Both the position numbers and the translations under genes were made by a program. Of a stretch of DNA of 64,000 nt, positions 16,483 to 26,765 are shown piece by piece; the stretch's first letter is position 1; each line of letters opens with the position of its first letter. Source of the stretch: Ruegeria sp. ANG-R (GTDB taxonomy: Bacteria > Pseudomonadota > Alphaproteobacteria > Rhodobacterales > Rhodobacteraceae). The stretch lies in assembly GCF_000813985.1 (NCBI RefSeq), contig NZ_JWLJ01000001.1, forward strand, positions 1,575,476 through 1,639,475. Direction: 5' to 3'. The notes below the pieces were generated by a model. That model searched no databases, was not told where the DNA came from, and saw only the letters and a program-made list of their open reading frames with translations.

Positions 16483-17208
16483 ATGTTAAAAAGAAAATTC
16501 GCTGTACCCGAGCAGTCAGTATATTCGTCGGCGCGACCGTTTCCTCATGCGGTGATGAAAGATATCTGGTCCGAAGAAAAACTAGATGAAGTCCGTGACG
16601 CAGTTGAAAACAACACCAACTGGGACGGAGAAAAGAGTTTTTACGGCTCCGTCGGAAAACGCTGGTGTTCCACATGGTGGAAACTGCCACGGCCTGTTGT
16701 CGATATGATTCAAGTCGCCTCCCAACCCCCATTTTTACGTATGCTTGAGAAGATGACCGGCGAAACGGGCCTGATCCCCGATCCTTACCTCAAAGGTGGA
16801 GGGATTCATTCAACTGCAGGTGACGGCTTTCTTAAGATGCACGCAGATTTCAACTGGCATGGTGAAATGCAATTGTATCGTCGGCTAAACCTGCTGGTTT
16901 ATCTCAACCGGGACTGGGACGAAAACTGGGGTGGAAACCTGGATCTGGCACGGCGCGATGCATCCGGGAACCTAAATGTAGAAGCAAGTGTTTATCCCCA
17001 TTTCAACACGACGGTCGTTTTTACAACCGATGACACCTCGTTTCACGGACAGCCGGACCCGATGACGCTGCCCGAAGGCGTCGCAAGAAACTCGATCGCG
17101 CTCTATTATTACGTAGCTGAGAAACCTCAGTCATTGGGTGAAAGACGCTCTGGTACTGACTATCGCAATTTGGCCGGTTCAAAACTGAACCGTCGAAACC
17201 CCAACTAG
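16483..17208 (+). CDS. 2-oxoglutarate/Fe(II)-dependent oxygenase (prolyl-4-hydroxylase-like fold)
   Basis: This 241-residue protein has the facial triad H120, D122 (FLKMHADFNWH) and H188 (SFHGQPDP), plus R202 (ARNSIALYYY) to bind 2-oxoglutarate. This is the arrangement of the P4H-like 2OG-Fe(II) oxygenase superfamily. It would hydroxylate a protein, sugar or small molecule in the cytoplasm. It lies 57 bases after the glycosyltransferase on the same strand, suggesting a shared product such as a hydroxylated and glycosylated molecule. That link is inference. Confidence 0.82.
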   Translation: MLKRKFAVPEQSVYSSARPFPHAVMKDIWSEEKLDEVRDAVENNTNWDGEKSFYGSVGKRWCSTWWKLPRPVVDMIQVASQPPFLRMLEKMTGETGLIPDPYLKGGGIHSTAGDGFLKMHADFNWHGEMQLYRRLNLLVYLNRDWDENWGGNLDLARRDASGNLNVEASVYPHFNTTVVFTTDDTSFHGQPDPMTLPEGVARNSIALYYYVAEKPQSLGERRSGTDYRNLAGSKLNRRNPN

Positions 17209-17355
17209 GTCGGGTAGAAAAAACACAGGCAGTATAGGCAGCAGCAGCGACACCGCTCACAAAACAGGCACTTCCGCTTCTCTTGGAAGGTGGTCCTCCC
17301 GATCTAGGAAAATGCACTAACCGCTCTACGGCGCACGCCCGCGCTATCGAAGCCT

Positions 17356-17392
17356 GCTCACGCGAGTGTTGCGTGAACGTGAGCGGGTTTTT
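17356..17392 (+). terminator. Rho-independent terminator upstream of the DUF3179 gene
   Basis: GCTCACG-N15-CGTGAGC is followed by GGGTTTTT. The loop contains a further nested repeat (TCACGC/GCGTGA). It would end transcription of the glycosyltransferase/oxygenase unit before the DUF3179 gene. Confidence 0.6.
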
Positions 17393-17428
17393 CGGCAAAA
17401 TCGGACATGGACCCAATCGGAGGACACC

Positions 17429-18799
17429 ATGTCGATCACACGTCGCAGCTTTGCCAGCCTACTGGGGGCTGGAGCAATCGTGCCGACTGCACTTTGGGCG
17501 CAGGACGACCCTGTTTACAAAGCCGTGCGCTCTAGCCTGTATGGCGGGCGGACAGATTTTGAGGCCGGGATGACCTTCCTGACCCAACGCGGCAACCCTG
17601 ATGTTGTGCCTGCACTTCTGACCGCAATGCGGTATGGCAGGTCGCGAGAGCAGGACATCGCCCGGGTTATGGAAACGCTGACAGGCGCGCGTCATGGCAC
17701 CGATTGGTTCGAGTGGATGCTGTGGCAAGAGCAGAACCCCCAGATCATACCGCACCCATCCTTGGTACCGTTCAAGCGTGAGGTGCTTCTGGGGATTGAT
17801 CAGAACTTCGACATATTCCTACGCCCTGAATATCTGCGGAGGGACAGGATGAAGATCCGGCTGGAGGAGATCGCCTGGGGCGGCGTTGCCAAGGATGGAA
17901 TCCCATCGCTGGACAATCCAAAACTCATCCCGGCTGCGCACGCGGACTATCTGAAAAACGATGATCTTGTTTTTGGCGTCGCAATCAACGGCGATGCACG
18001 CGCCTATCCGCTGCGGATTATGGGTTGGCATGAGATGTTCAACGACGTGATTGGCGGCGTGCCGGTGGCGCTGGCCTATTGCACCTTGTGCGGGTCAGGA
18101 ATTCTGTTCGAAACACAGGTTGAGGGACGGAGGAAGCCGCTGATCTTCGGCTCGTCCGGATTTCTGTACCGTTCCAACAAGCTCATGTTTGATCGCGAGA
18201 CACATTCCTTGTGGAACCAGTATACCGGCAAGCCTGTGGTAGGGCCGCTGGTAGAGAGCGGGATTGCGTTGAAGCAACGTCCTGTGGTGATCACGCGGTG
18301 GGACAGTTGGAAGGCTTCGCATCCCGATAGTCAGGTTTTGTCACTTGAGACGGGACATCGGCGAAACTATGGATCGGGCGTAGTGTACCGCCAGTATTTC
18401 GCCTCACCCGAGTTGATGTTCCCGGCACTGGTGGATCAATCGACGCATCGGCAGAAAGACTACGTGTATGCCATACGTCAATTCGGGGCAGCGCGGGCAT
18501 GGCCGCTCGAGGCATTCAGGGGCAAGCCGGTGATAAACGACGCCATTGGCCAGCAGCCGCTTATGCTGATGGGCGACCCCGACAAACGCAGCGTCCGCGC
18601 CTACGAGCGTGGATCTCACCGTTTCAAGGCAACGACGGATGGTGGTCTGCTGGACGAGGCAGGCAACAGGTGGACCGTCACCGAGGAGGCCCTGGTGGCC
18701 CCGGACGGCAAGCGACTACCGCGTGTGGCCGGGCACATCTCCTACTGGTTTGCCTGGGATAACTATCTGGGCGACGCGGCCAGCGTGTATGGCGGATGA
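17429..18799 (+). CDS. DUF3179 domain-containing exported protein
   Basis: This 456-residue protein starts at ATG 17429 behind GGAGG. It opens with RRSFASLLGAGAIVP, a twin-arginine-like signal, with cleavage probably after ALWA. The mature protein shows DUF3179 features: AINGDARAYPLRIMGWHE, AYCTLCGSG with a C-x-x-C pair, and HISYWFAWDNYL near the end. The family's function is unknown. Tat export suggests it folds, perhaps with a cofactor, before export. Its stop codon directly abuts the convergent ClC gene. Confidence 0.88.
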   Translation: MSITRRSFASLLGAGAIVPTALWAQDDPVYKAVRSSLYGGRTDFEAGMTFLTQRGNPDVVPALLTAMRYGRSREQDIARVMETLTGARHGTDWFEWMLWQEQNPQIIPHPSLVPFKREVLLGIDQNFDIFLRPEYLRRDRMKIRLEEIAWGGVAKDGIPSLDNPKLIPAAHADYLKNDDLVFGVAINGDARAYPLRIMGWHEMFNDVIGGVPVALAYCTLCGSGILFETQVEGRRKPLIFGSSGFLYRSNKLMFDRETHSLWNQYTGKPVVGPLVESGIALKQRPVVITRWDSWKASHPDSQVLSLETGHRRNYGSGVVYRQYFASPELMFPALVDQSTHRQKDYVYAIRQFGAARAWPLEAFRGKPVINDAIGQQPLMLMGDPDKRSVRAYERGSHRFKATTDGGLLDEAGNRWTVTEEALVAPDGKRLPRVAGHISYWFAWDNYLGDAASVYGG

Positions 18800-20485
18800 T
18801 CAGGAGTGCTCTTCGGCCGCTGTCGCGGCAAGGGCGCGGTTGTAGGCTTTCAAAGCATCAATATGGTACAACGCGCCGACGGGGTTCTCACAGCCATCTT
18901 TGTCAATAACGACAACCGGAATGCAAGGGATATCGTCGCGGTCAAAATAGGGCATCGCGGCTTCTAGCGTGGCGCTGGCCTTGACGCAGAGCCCCTGATC
19001 AATCAGTTCCTGCGCCTCGTCCCTGGTGATCGAGCGCGGGTCGCCCAGCGGGCGCATCACAGCCCCGGCCCGCAGCATCGCCAGCAGATAAGCCTGAGGT
19101 CCTGCGGCGAGGTGGACATTGCGGCGTTCAAGCTGTGTCAAAAAGAACGACCGGTCCACAAGGCGCGAGGCCAGTGCGGTCGACATCGAGACCGAGGCCA
19201 TCACGGCAAGACCGATCTGCCAGTCGCCGGTCAGTTCGAATACGATCAGAGTGGTCGATATCGGCGCGCCAAGAACGGCCGCTGCAACAGCTCCCATCCC
19301 TGCAAACGCATAAAGCGTATAAGTGCCTGACACATCCGGCAGCAGCCCGGTGGCGATGAATCCAAAGGCAAGCCCGGTCAACGCACCGATCATCAGGGCC
19401 GGAGAAAACACACCACCACCCATACGTCCACCCATGGTGATGGCCACGGCAATGATTTTGACAATGGTCAGAACGATGGCGGTGCTCAGCAACATGTCTC
19501 CGGTCAAGGCACGTATCGTGGTCTCGTAGCCGACCCCGATGATGTGCGGAAACCAGATCGCAAGCAGGCCCAGCATGGCTCCGGATATGCCGGGGCGCAA
19601 CCAACGGGGAAGCGAGAGGCGACTCTGAACATGATTGCCAATATCTTCGGCAAAGAAGATCAAACGCATCAACACCAACGCCACCAGCCCACAGAGCAGG
19701 CCAAGGATCAGAAAGGCCGGAAGTTCGACGTAGAATTGCAGCGAACCCGGCGTGTCCAGCGTGAATTCGGTCACGTCGCCATAGGCAAGCCGGTTGATCA
19801 CCGTACCCGCGATCGACGCGATGACAATCGGTGCAAAGGCGTGGACGGCGAAGTGGCGCAGCACCACTTCAAGCGCGAACAATGCCCCGGCGATAGGCGC
19901 GTTGAAACTGGCCGAGACAGCGGCAGCGACACCGCAGCCCAACAAGTCGCGACCAGTAATACCATCGGCGTGGATACGGTCGCTTACCCAGGTCGAGATC
20001 ACGCCTGCCATATGCACGACCGGCCCTTCCCGGCCCGTAGACCCTCCGGAACTGAGTGTAATCAGCGAGGCAAACAGCGAGGCAACCCCCGCCCGTTTCT
20101 CGACCCGGCCATCGGTGAGCGCCGCACCCTCGATCACATCTGCAACCGAACGAACGCGACCATCATCGGTAAATTTGTGCAAGATCACACCGACAACCAG
20201 CCCTCCGATCACGGGGGTGATGAAAATCCAGAACCAGTGCAGCTTCTCGGCATGGCTGTGTAGAAACAGAATGTCTGCGGTGTTGTAGAGGTAGGCTTGC
20301 AGGGACGAGACCCCCATCCGGAACCCAAGCGCCATAAACCCGGCCGCAATTCCGATTATCAGAGCGATGAACCAGAACTGAATCTGGCTGGGTCCTCGGT
20401 GCCGCATCACCCGCCACGCATCCCGCAGCGCCGAGAGGGCCTGATTGAGCTGATTGCGCAGCACGGTGCGGGTCGATTGGGTCAT
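18800..20485 (-). CDS. ClC-family chloride channel with C-terminal CBS-like region
   Basis: This 561-residue membrane protein has the ClC signatures GSTGREGPV (gating Glu E153), FNAPIAGALFALE and GGGVFSPAL. In E. coli ClC-ec1 two glutamates sit in the helix after the FNAP segment, and the second (E203) is the internal proton acceptor. Here the sequence is E206-V207, so that acceptor appears to be Val, as in true chloride channels. A channel rather than a H+/Cl- exchanger is therefore predicted. The C-terminal 100 residues resemble a CBS-type regulatory module (IPVVVIDKDG). The ribosome site CGAGGGCAA precedes ATG 20485. Confidence 0.9.
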   Translation of the reverse strand: MTQSTRTVLRNQLNQALSALRDAWRVMRHRGPSQIQFWFIALIIGIAAGFMALGFRMGVSSLQAYLYNTADILFLHSHAEKLHWFWIFITPVIGGLVVGVILHKFTDDGRVRSVADVIEGAALTDGRVEKRAGVASLFASLITLSSGGSTGREGPVVHMAGVISTWVSDRIHADGITGRDLLGCGVAAAVSASFNAPIAGALFALEVVLRHFAVHAFAPIVIASIAGTVINRLAYGDVTEFTLDTPGSLQFYVELPAFLILGLLCGLVALVLMRLIFFAEDIGNHVQSRLSLPRWLRPGISGAMLGLLAIWFPHIIGVGYETTIRALTGDMLLSTAIVLTIVKIIAVAITMGGRMGGGVFSPALMIGALTGLAFGFIATGLLPDVSGTYTLYAFAGMGAVAAAVLGAPISTTLIVFELTGDWQIGLAVMASVSMSTALASRLVDRSFFLTQLERRNVHLAAGPQAYLLAMLRAGAVMRPLGDPRSITRDEAQELIDQGLCVKASATLEAAMPYFDRDDIPCIPVVVIDKDGCENPVGALYHIDALKAYNRALAATAAEEHS

Positions 20486-20542
20486 TTGCCCTCGTAGAGG
20501 TGATCGCTGATCCTTAGTAAGCTACACAGCGGGCATAGAAAA

Positions 20543-20578
20543 GTCGCTTCGCGACAAGACGCGCACAGAATGCGCGTC
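20543..20578 (-). terminator. Tandem hairpins at the recN 3' end
   Basis: GACGCGC-N7-GCGCGTC (20558-20578) overlaps the recN stop, and GTCGC-TTC-GCGAC (20543-20555) follows in the minus direction. They separate recN from the ClC gene. Confidence 0.6.
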
Positions 20579-22226
20579 AAGCCTGCAGCAGGGCACGGGC
20601 TGCAGCACGCGCCTCGTCGGTGATGGTGTCGCCCGCGACCATCCGGGCGATTTCATCAACCCGGTCTGGTTCGGCCAACGGGATAACGGTCGATAACGTC
20701 TGATCCCCCGTCACCTGTTTCTGCACCCGCCAGTGATGCGCCGCGCGGGCGGCGACCTGTGGGGAATGCGTTACTACCAGCACCTGTCCGCCTTGTGCCA
20801 ATGAGGCCAGACGGCGGCCAACCGCATCGGCCGTGGCTCCGCCCACGCCCCGGTCGATCTCGTCAAATATCATCGTCCGGGCACTGTCATCGCCAGTCAG
20901 GCAAACCTTGAGTGCCAGCAGGAAGCGGCTGAGCTCACCGCCCGAGGCGATCTTGTTCAGCGGGCCAGACGGCGCGCCGGGGTTGGTTGCGACAGTGAAG
21001 GCCACGGCGTCGATCCCTTCGGGGCCGGGATCGGACAAGGTGATCTCGGTCCGAAACACGGCGCGTTCCATTTTTAGGGGTGCGAGTTCGGCCATGACCG
21101 CAGTGTCCAGTGCGCTGGCAGCAGCCTGGCGTGCGGTGCTGAGTGCGCCAGCCGCCGCGTCATAGGCGAGCTGTGCCGCATCCACGGCGGCGCGTTTGTC
21201 CGAAAGATCGGCGTCGCCCGCTTCCAGCCGGTTCAGACGGTCACGCAGCGCGTCCGCAAAGCCGCCCAATTCGTCAGGGGCCACTTCGTGCTTTCGGGCC
21301 AAGGCGCGAATCGCAAAGAGGCGTTCTTCGGTCTGCTCAAGTTCCGCGGGATTGAAGTCCAGCGCCTGCAGGCAGGCATTCACGCCGTCTTGCGCCTCAC
21401 CCAGTTCGATCAGAGCGCGGCCCAGTGCGGCAATCGGTTCTTCCAACTGACCGCCCGCATTGTCCGACACGCCTTCAAGCCATCGTACGGCATCCGCCAT
21501 CGCACCTTCGGCGCCATCCCCACCCAGCAGGGCGAAGGCACGGGCCACATCGTCGCGGATGCGCTCGGCCCCCTGCATCATGCGGCGGCGGGCGTCGAGT
21601 TCGCCATCCTCGCCCGGCTGAGGGTCAAGCTGGTCCAACTCGCCGACCGAGTGGCGCAGGAATTCTTCCTCGGCGCGCATGGCAGCAAGCGCGGTTTCGG
21701 TTTCAGTCAGCGCCTTGCGCGCGCGGGACATATCGGACCAGGCGGCACGTACTGCCGCCAGGTGATCCCCTACCCCAGCATAAGCATCCAGCATCGCGCG
21801 GTGGCCGCGCGGGTTCAGCAGGCCGCGGTCATCGTGCTGGCCGTGCAATTCGATCAGGGTTTCCGACAACGCACGCAGCACTTCGCCCGAGCAGCGGCGA
21901 TCATTGACCCAAGCGGTCTTGCGCCCTTCGGCAGTGTTGACACGACGCAGGATCAGTTCCTCACCACCGGGCAAACCGGCCTCGGCCAGCACCGCATGGG
22001 CTGGATGATCGTCGGATAGTTCGAACTCGGCCACAACCTCGCCCTGCGCGGCCCCCTGACGGACCAGTTCGGCGCGCCCGCGCCAACCCAATACGAAACC
22101 CAGCGAATCCAGCAGGATGGACTTGCCCGCGCCGGTCTCACCCGTCAACGCGTTCAGTCCCGGCTGGAAGATCAGTTCCAGCCGGTCAATGATCAGCATG
22201 TCGCGGATATCAAGGGCGCGCAGCAT
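20577..22226 (-). CDS. recN: DNA repair protein RecN
   Basis: This 549-residue SMC-like ATPase has Walker A GETGAGKS near the N-terminus, a long coiled-coil middle, and the C-terminal Walker B (TMIFDEIDRGVGG) with the signature SGGELSRFLLALK. RecN acts on double-strand breaks with RecA. I start it at ATG 22226 (MLRALDIRDML), the family's usual N-terminus, although a frame from TTG 22253 exists. It follows bamD by 36 bases on the same strand, closing the dcw/envelope run. Confidence 0.95.
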   Translation of the reverse strand: MLRALDIRDMLIIDRLELIFQPGLNALTGETGAGKSILLDSLGFVLGWRGRAELVRQGAAQGEVVAEFELSDDHPAHAVLAEAGLPGGEELILRRVNTAEGRKTAWVNDRRCSGEVLRALSETLIELHGQHDDRGLLNPRGHRAMLDAYAGVGDHLAAVRAAWSDMSRARKALTETETALAAMRAEEEFLRHSVGELDQLDPQPGEDGELDARRRMMQGAERIRDDVARAFALLGGDGAEGAMADAVRWLEGVSDNAGGQLEEPIAALGRALIELGEAQDGVNACLQALDFNPAELEQTEERLFAIRALARKHEVAPDELGGFADALRDRLNRLEAGDADLSDKRAAVDAAQLAYDAAAGALSTARQAAASALDTAVMAELAPLKMERAVFRTEITLSDPGPEGIDAVAFTVATNPGAPSGPLNKIASGGELSRFLLALKVCLTGDDSARTMIFDEIDRGVGGATADAVGRRLASLAQGGQVLVVTHSPQVAARAAHHWRVQKQVTGDQTLSTVIPLAEPDRVDEIARMVAGDTITDEARAAARALLQA

Positions 22227-22262
22227 CGGGTCTTTAGCGTCCCACGCCTTCAATCATGGCCG

Positions 22263-23135
22263 TTACAACCACTCACCCTTGATGGTCTGGCGATAAATCG
22301 TGCTGAGCCAGTTGTTGCCGCGGCTCTTGAGATCAAGACCACGCGAGGTCAGCAGCGTATAGCCCGCGTCATACCATTCCGAGGACTGATAGTTATAACC
22401 CAGAATCGCACCGGCGGATTGCGCCTCATCTACCAGACCCAGCGCCAGATAGGCTTCGATCAGACGATAGAGCGCTTCTGCGGTGTGGGACGTGGTCTGA
22501 AAATCCTCGACAACAACGCGGAAACGATTGATGGCGGCGGTAAAGTGATCCTGACGCAGGTAGTAGCGCCCGATTTCCATCTCTTTGGCTGCAAGATGAT
22601 CAAAGGCCAGATCAAATTTCAGGACAGACGACGAGGCGTATTCGCTGTCCGGGTAAACTTCGATCACCGTACGCAGGGCCTGCAGCGCCTGAAAAGTCAA
22701 GCCCTGATCGCGGCCAACTTCGTCAATCTGATCATAGTAACTGAGTGCCAGAAGATACTGTGCATAAGCGGCATCTTCATCCGTGGGATAGAAATCAATG
22801 TACCGTTGCGCGGCTGCACGGCTTTCTTCGTAGTTCTGGTCGGCGTGAAACGAAAACGCCTGCATGATCAGCGCCCGTTTTGCCCAATCGGAATATGGGT
22901 ACAAACGCTCGACCTCAGAGAAATACCAAGCCGCGTCGTCCGAGCGATTCTGCGACAGTTCGTATTCGCCGCGGGTGTAAATCTGTTCGGGTGTAAAGCC
23001 TTCGAGGTTCTGGGTGCGGTCTGCACCCTTGTTCCCGAACAGGCCACCGGCATTGCCACATGCCGTCAAAGTTGCTGCCAGAAGAAACGCGCCTGCGATT
23101 CTGACTGCCGCTTTGGTGCCAACCATTCCGCCCAT
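22263..23135 (-). CDS. bamD: Outer membrane protein assembly factor BamD
   Basis: This 290-residue lipoprotein has an N-terminal signal and a lipobox LTAC, with C26 as the lipidated Cys. Five TPR-type helical repeats follow (YTRGEYELSQN, RALIMQAFSFHADQNY, YAQYLLALSYYDQ). BamD is the essential lipoprotein of the BAM complex that inserts beta-barrels in the outer membrane. A Gly-rich linker follows the Cys. It lies between lpxC and recN, an order common in alphaproteobacteria. Confidence 0.94.
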   Translation of the reverse strand: MGGMVGTKAAVRIAGAFLLAATLTACGNAGGLFGNKGADRTQNLEGFTPEQIYTRGEYELSQNRSDDAAWYFSEVERLYPYSDWAKRALIMQAFSFHADQNYEESRAAAQRYIDFYPTDEDAAYAQYLLALSYYDQIDEVGRDQGLTFQALQALRTVIEVYPDSEYASSSVLKFDLAFDHLAAKEMEIGRYYLRQDHFTAAINRFRVVVEDFQTTSHTAEALYRLIEAYLALGLVDEAQSAGAILGYNYQSSEWYDAGYTLLTSRGLDLKSRGNNWLSTIYRQTIKGEWL

Positions 23136-23254
23136 CCTTGTCGTTTTTACTTAGCGGGGTTTACCCCTGATCGGGCCTCGGTCTAGCACATAAAATTCCA
23201 GTGCAAAACGCCTTATCCGCCCTCATGGCGCAAATGTCGCCAGAGTTGATCGGA

Positions 23255-24175
23255 TCACGCAACCTGTGGGATTTCGCTGCGAACAAGGCCCTGTCCAGGC
23301 AACCGTGCGGCTTGTTCGGGGGTGCACAGTATCGGACGAACGGCACCGGGCGTCTCGAACAGCTTGCGCAACAAGGTGTTGGTCATCGAATGACCTGACT
23401 TTTCACCAACAAAGCGTCCCAGAATCGGGCCGCCTGCCAGATAGAGATCACCCAGAGCGTCCAGCATCTTGTGGCGCACAGCTTCATCCGCGTGACGGAA
23501 ACCACCCGGAGTAAGAACCTCATCGCCCTGTACAACGACCGCGTTATCCAGTGTACCGCCCAAGGCCAATCCGTTTTCGCGCATCGCTTCGACGTCGGTG
23601 CGACGACAAAACGTGCGGCTGTCACAGAGTTCGCGTGCGAATGAACCATTGCGCATGTCCAGAACTTTGGTCTGGCTACCGATGGCGTCATCCTCGAAAT
23701 CGATATGGAATTCGATCTCCAACCCTTCGGCAGGTGCAATCGAGGCTCTTGCGCCCTCACGTTCGACGGAAACAGGCTTGAGCACCTCATAGGCCAGAAC
23801 GGGACTGGCCTGACGACGTACACCTTTGGCCATAATGCCCTGAACGAATGCAACGGACGAGCCGTCCATGATCGGAACCTCAGGGCCATCAATCTCAATC
23901 AGCGCATTATGGATACCACAACCGGCAAGAGCAGCCATGATGTGTTCGACGGTCGAGACCGATACGTTCGCCTCATTCACCAAGCGGGTGCAAAGAGGTG
24001 TACGCTCGACAACATCGTAAATCGCAGGGATCAGTGCATTGCCCAACTCAATATCGGTCCGCTTGAACCAGATCCCGTGACCGGCAGCCGCCGGCTTCAG
24101 GACCATCGTCGCAGGCTTGCCGCTATGCAGCCCGGTGCCCTTGAACGTGACCGAAGATTTGAGCGTATGTTGCAA
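23255..24175 (-). CDS. lpxC: UDP-3-O-acyl-N-acetylglucosamine deacetylase LpxC
   Basis: This 306-residue enzyme makes the committed step of lipid A synthesis. Zn ligands are H78 (STVEHIMAA) and the His and Asp of RHKMLDALGDL. The substrate loop HSGKPATM is present. I choose TTG 24175 (reading MQHTLKSSVTF) because it gives the family's usual length and follows AGAGG. A TTG at 24229 would add 18 residues not seen in homologues. The weak start may help limit LpxC, which is commonly held down by proteolysis. Confidence 0.93.
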   Translation of the reverse strand: MQHTLKSSVTFKGTGLHSGKPATMVLKPAAAGHGIWFKRTDIELGNALIPAIYDVVERTPLCTRLVNEANVSVSTVEHIMAALAGCGIHNALIEIDGPEVPIMDGSSVAFVQGIMAKGVRRQASPVLAYEVLKPVSVEREGARASIAPAEGLEIEFHIDFEDDAIGSQTKVLDMRNGSFARELCDSRTFCRRTDVEAMRENGLALGGTLDNAVVVQGDEVLTPGGFRHADEAVRHKMLDALGDLYLAGGPILGRFVGEKSGHSMTNTLLRKLFETPGAVRPILCTPEQAARLPGQGLVRSEIPQVA

Positions 24176-24340
24176 TGTGAGCCTCTGCGAGTTGTGTCCA
24201 GCCTGCCGGGGGCTGTGTTGCACCCTCAACTAAGGAAGGGGGCGTCAAGGCTCAACTCACTCTTTGCAACCGAATGAAACATGAATGTGACACATCGGCA
24301 AATCCCTGCTTACCCACACCTAACGCTTTGCTATTCAACG

Positions 24341-24365
24341 AAAAAGGGCCGCGCGATGGCGGCCC
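24341..24365 (-). terminator. Rho-independent terminator of ftsZ
   Basis: On the minus strand GGGCCGC-N6-GCGGCCC is followed by TTTTT, 25 bases after the ftsZ stop codon. lpxC should therefore have its own promoter or rely on read-through. Confidence 0.85.
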
Positions 24366-24389
24366 ATTGGGATGATTTTGTTACCGCGA

Positions 24390-25994
<1,605 letters not shown>

Positions 25995-26345
25995 GCTCTG
26001 TCCGCCTGTTTTATATGTTGCCGCAAAATGCGGTTTTTTCTGACCTATCCACAGATTATTTTACTGTGTCGTTTCGGAAACGTCACCAGAAAAATCGCGA
26101 AAAACCACAAAATATGGAGGAAATAAGGCAGCAAACTGCGTCATTTCGCTGTGATCGCCATATGTTGCGGCACAAGCTTCGCACAGCACTACGCACCGAA
26201 TAAACCCACCCACCTGACGGAGGGTGTGAAAACCGGTGCATCACATGTTCTGGTCGCGGAAAACTGCTCAATGTCCTGCCGCTGGGCCTCTGCCGGGCCT
26301 TGTAGATATCTTGCGGGATTCCGGTGTGGGCTGCAAGCGATTTCT
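25995..26345. promoter_or_regulatory. ftsZ upstream region
   Basis: This 351-base AT-richer gap lies between the secreted-protein gene and ftsZ and probably carries the main ftsZ promoter. CTATCCACA at 26045-26053 is one base off the DnaA box TTATCCACA, which is interesting because Caulobacter ftsZ is cell-cycle controlled by DnaA and CtrA. The match is too weak to assert. No ORF is convincing. Confidence 0.45.
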
Positions 26346-26765
26346 TTAGCTTAAAGGAGCACTTGGGCAATTCAGGCTGTCATCCGAAATGCTGCGGACC
26401 TCCTGAGTTTCACTGTCGACGAACCGGGCCAGCCGCACCATCAGGCGATCGTTGTGCACAAACGGCCACCAGCAGACCGGCAAGCCATCAGGCGCATCAT
26501 CGTAGAGAAAGCAAATCTGGCCGTTGGGCGTGGTAATCTGGCCGTAGACGCAGCCCCGCCCCTCCATCCGCCAGACCGAGAGAGTCGAGCTAAGGAACTC
26601 CTCGGTTCCGACCAGCATTCCGCTGCGGATTTCGTGGAAAGTGATGGTTTTACCAACCACGGCGTCCAGAAACGCCTCGGGCGCGATCAGGGTTTGGGCC
26701 GGCGCCATGACAGGCCAGAGGGCGGTGCCAAGGACGATCCGGCGCAGAGCCTTACCAGTTGTCAC
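26346..26765 (-). CDS. Small exported protein of unknown function between ftsA and ftsZ
   Basis: This 139-residue protein starts at GTG 26765, inside the last codons of ftsA (14-base overlap), implying translational coupling. The N-terminus (GKALRRIVLGTALWPVMAPAQT) is a signal peptide with probable cleavage after APA. The mature protein is about 115 residues with several cysteines (GCVYG, ICFLYDD, VCWWPF, LNCPSAP) that could form disulfides. No known domain is recognised. Longer frames to 27002 overlap ftsA and look like a shadow. Its position suggests a periplasmic role near division, but this is inference. Confidence 0.68.
   Translation of the reverse strand: MTTGKALRRIVLGTALWPVMAPAQTLIAPEAFLDAVVGKTITFHEIRSGMLVGTEEFLSSTLSVWRMEGRGCVYGQITTPNGQICFLYDDAPDGLPVCWWPFVHNDRLMVRLARFVDSETQEVRSISDDSLNCPSAPLS

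Noticed and set aside
26045-26053. DnaA box upstream of ftsZ
   Set aside because: Only a single one-mismatch copy is present. A match of this quality is expected by chance, so it is mentioned only as a possibility.
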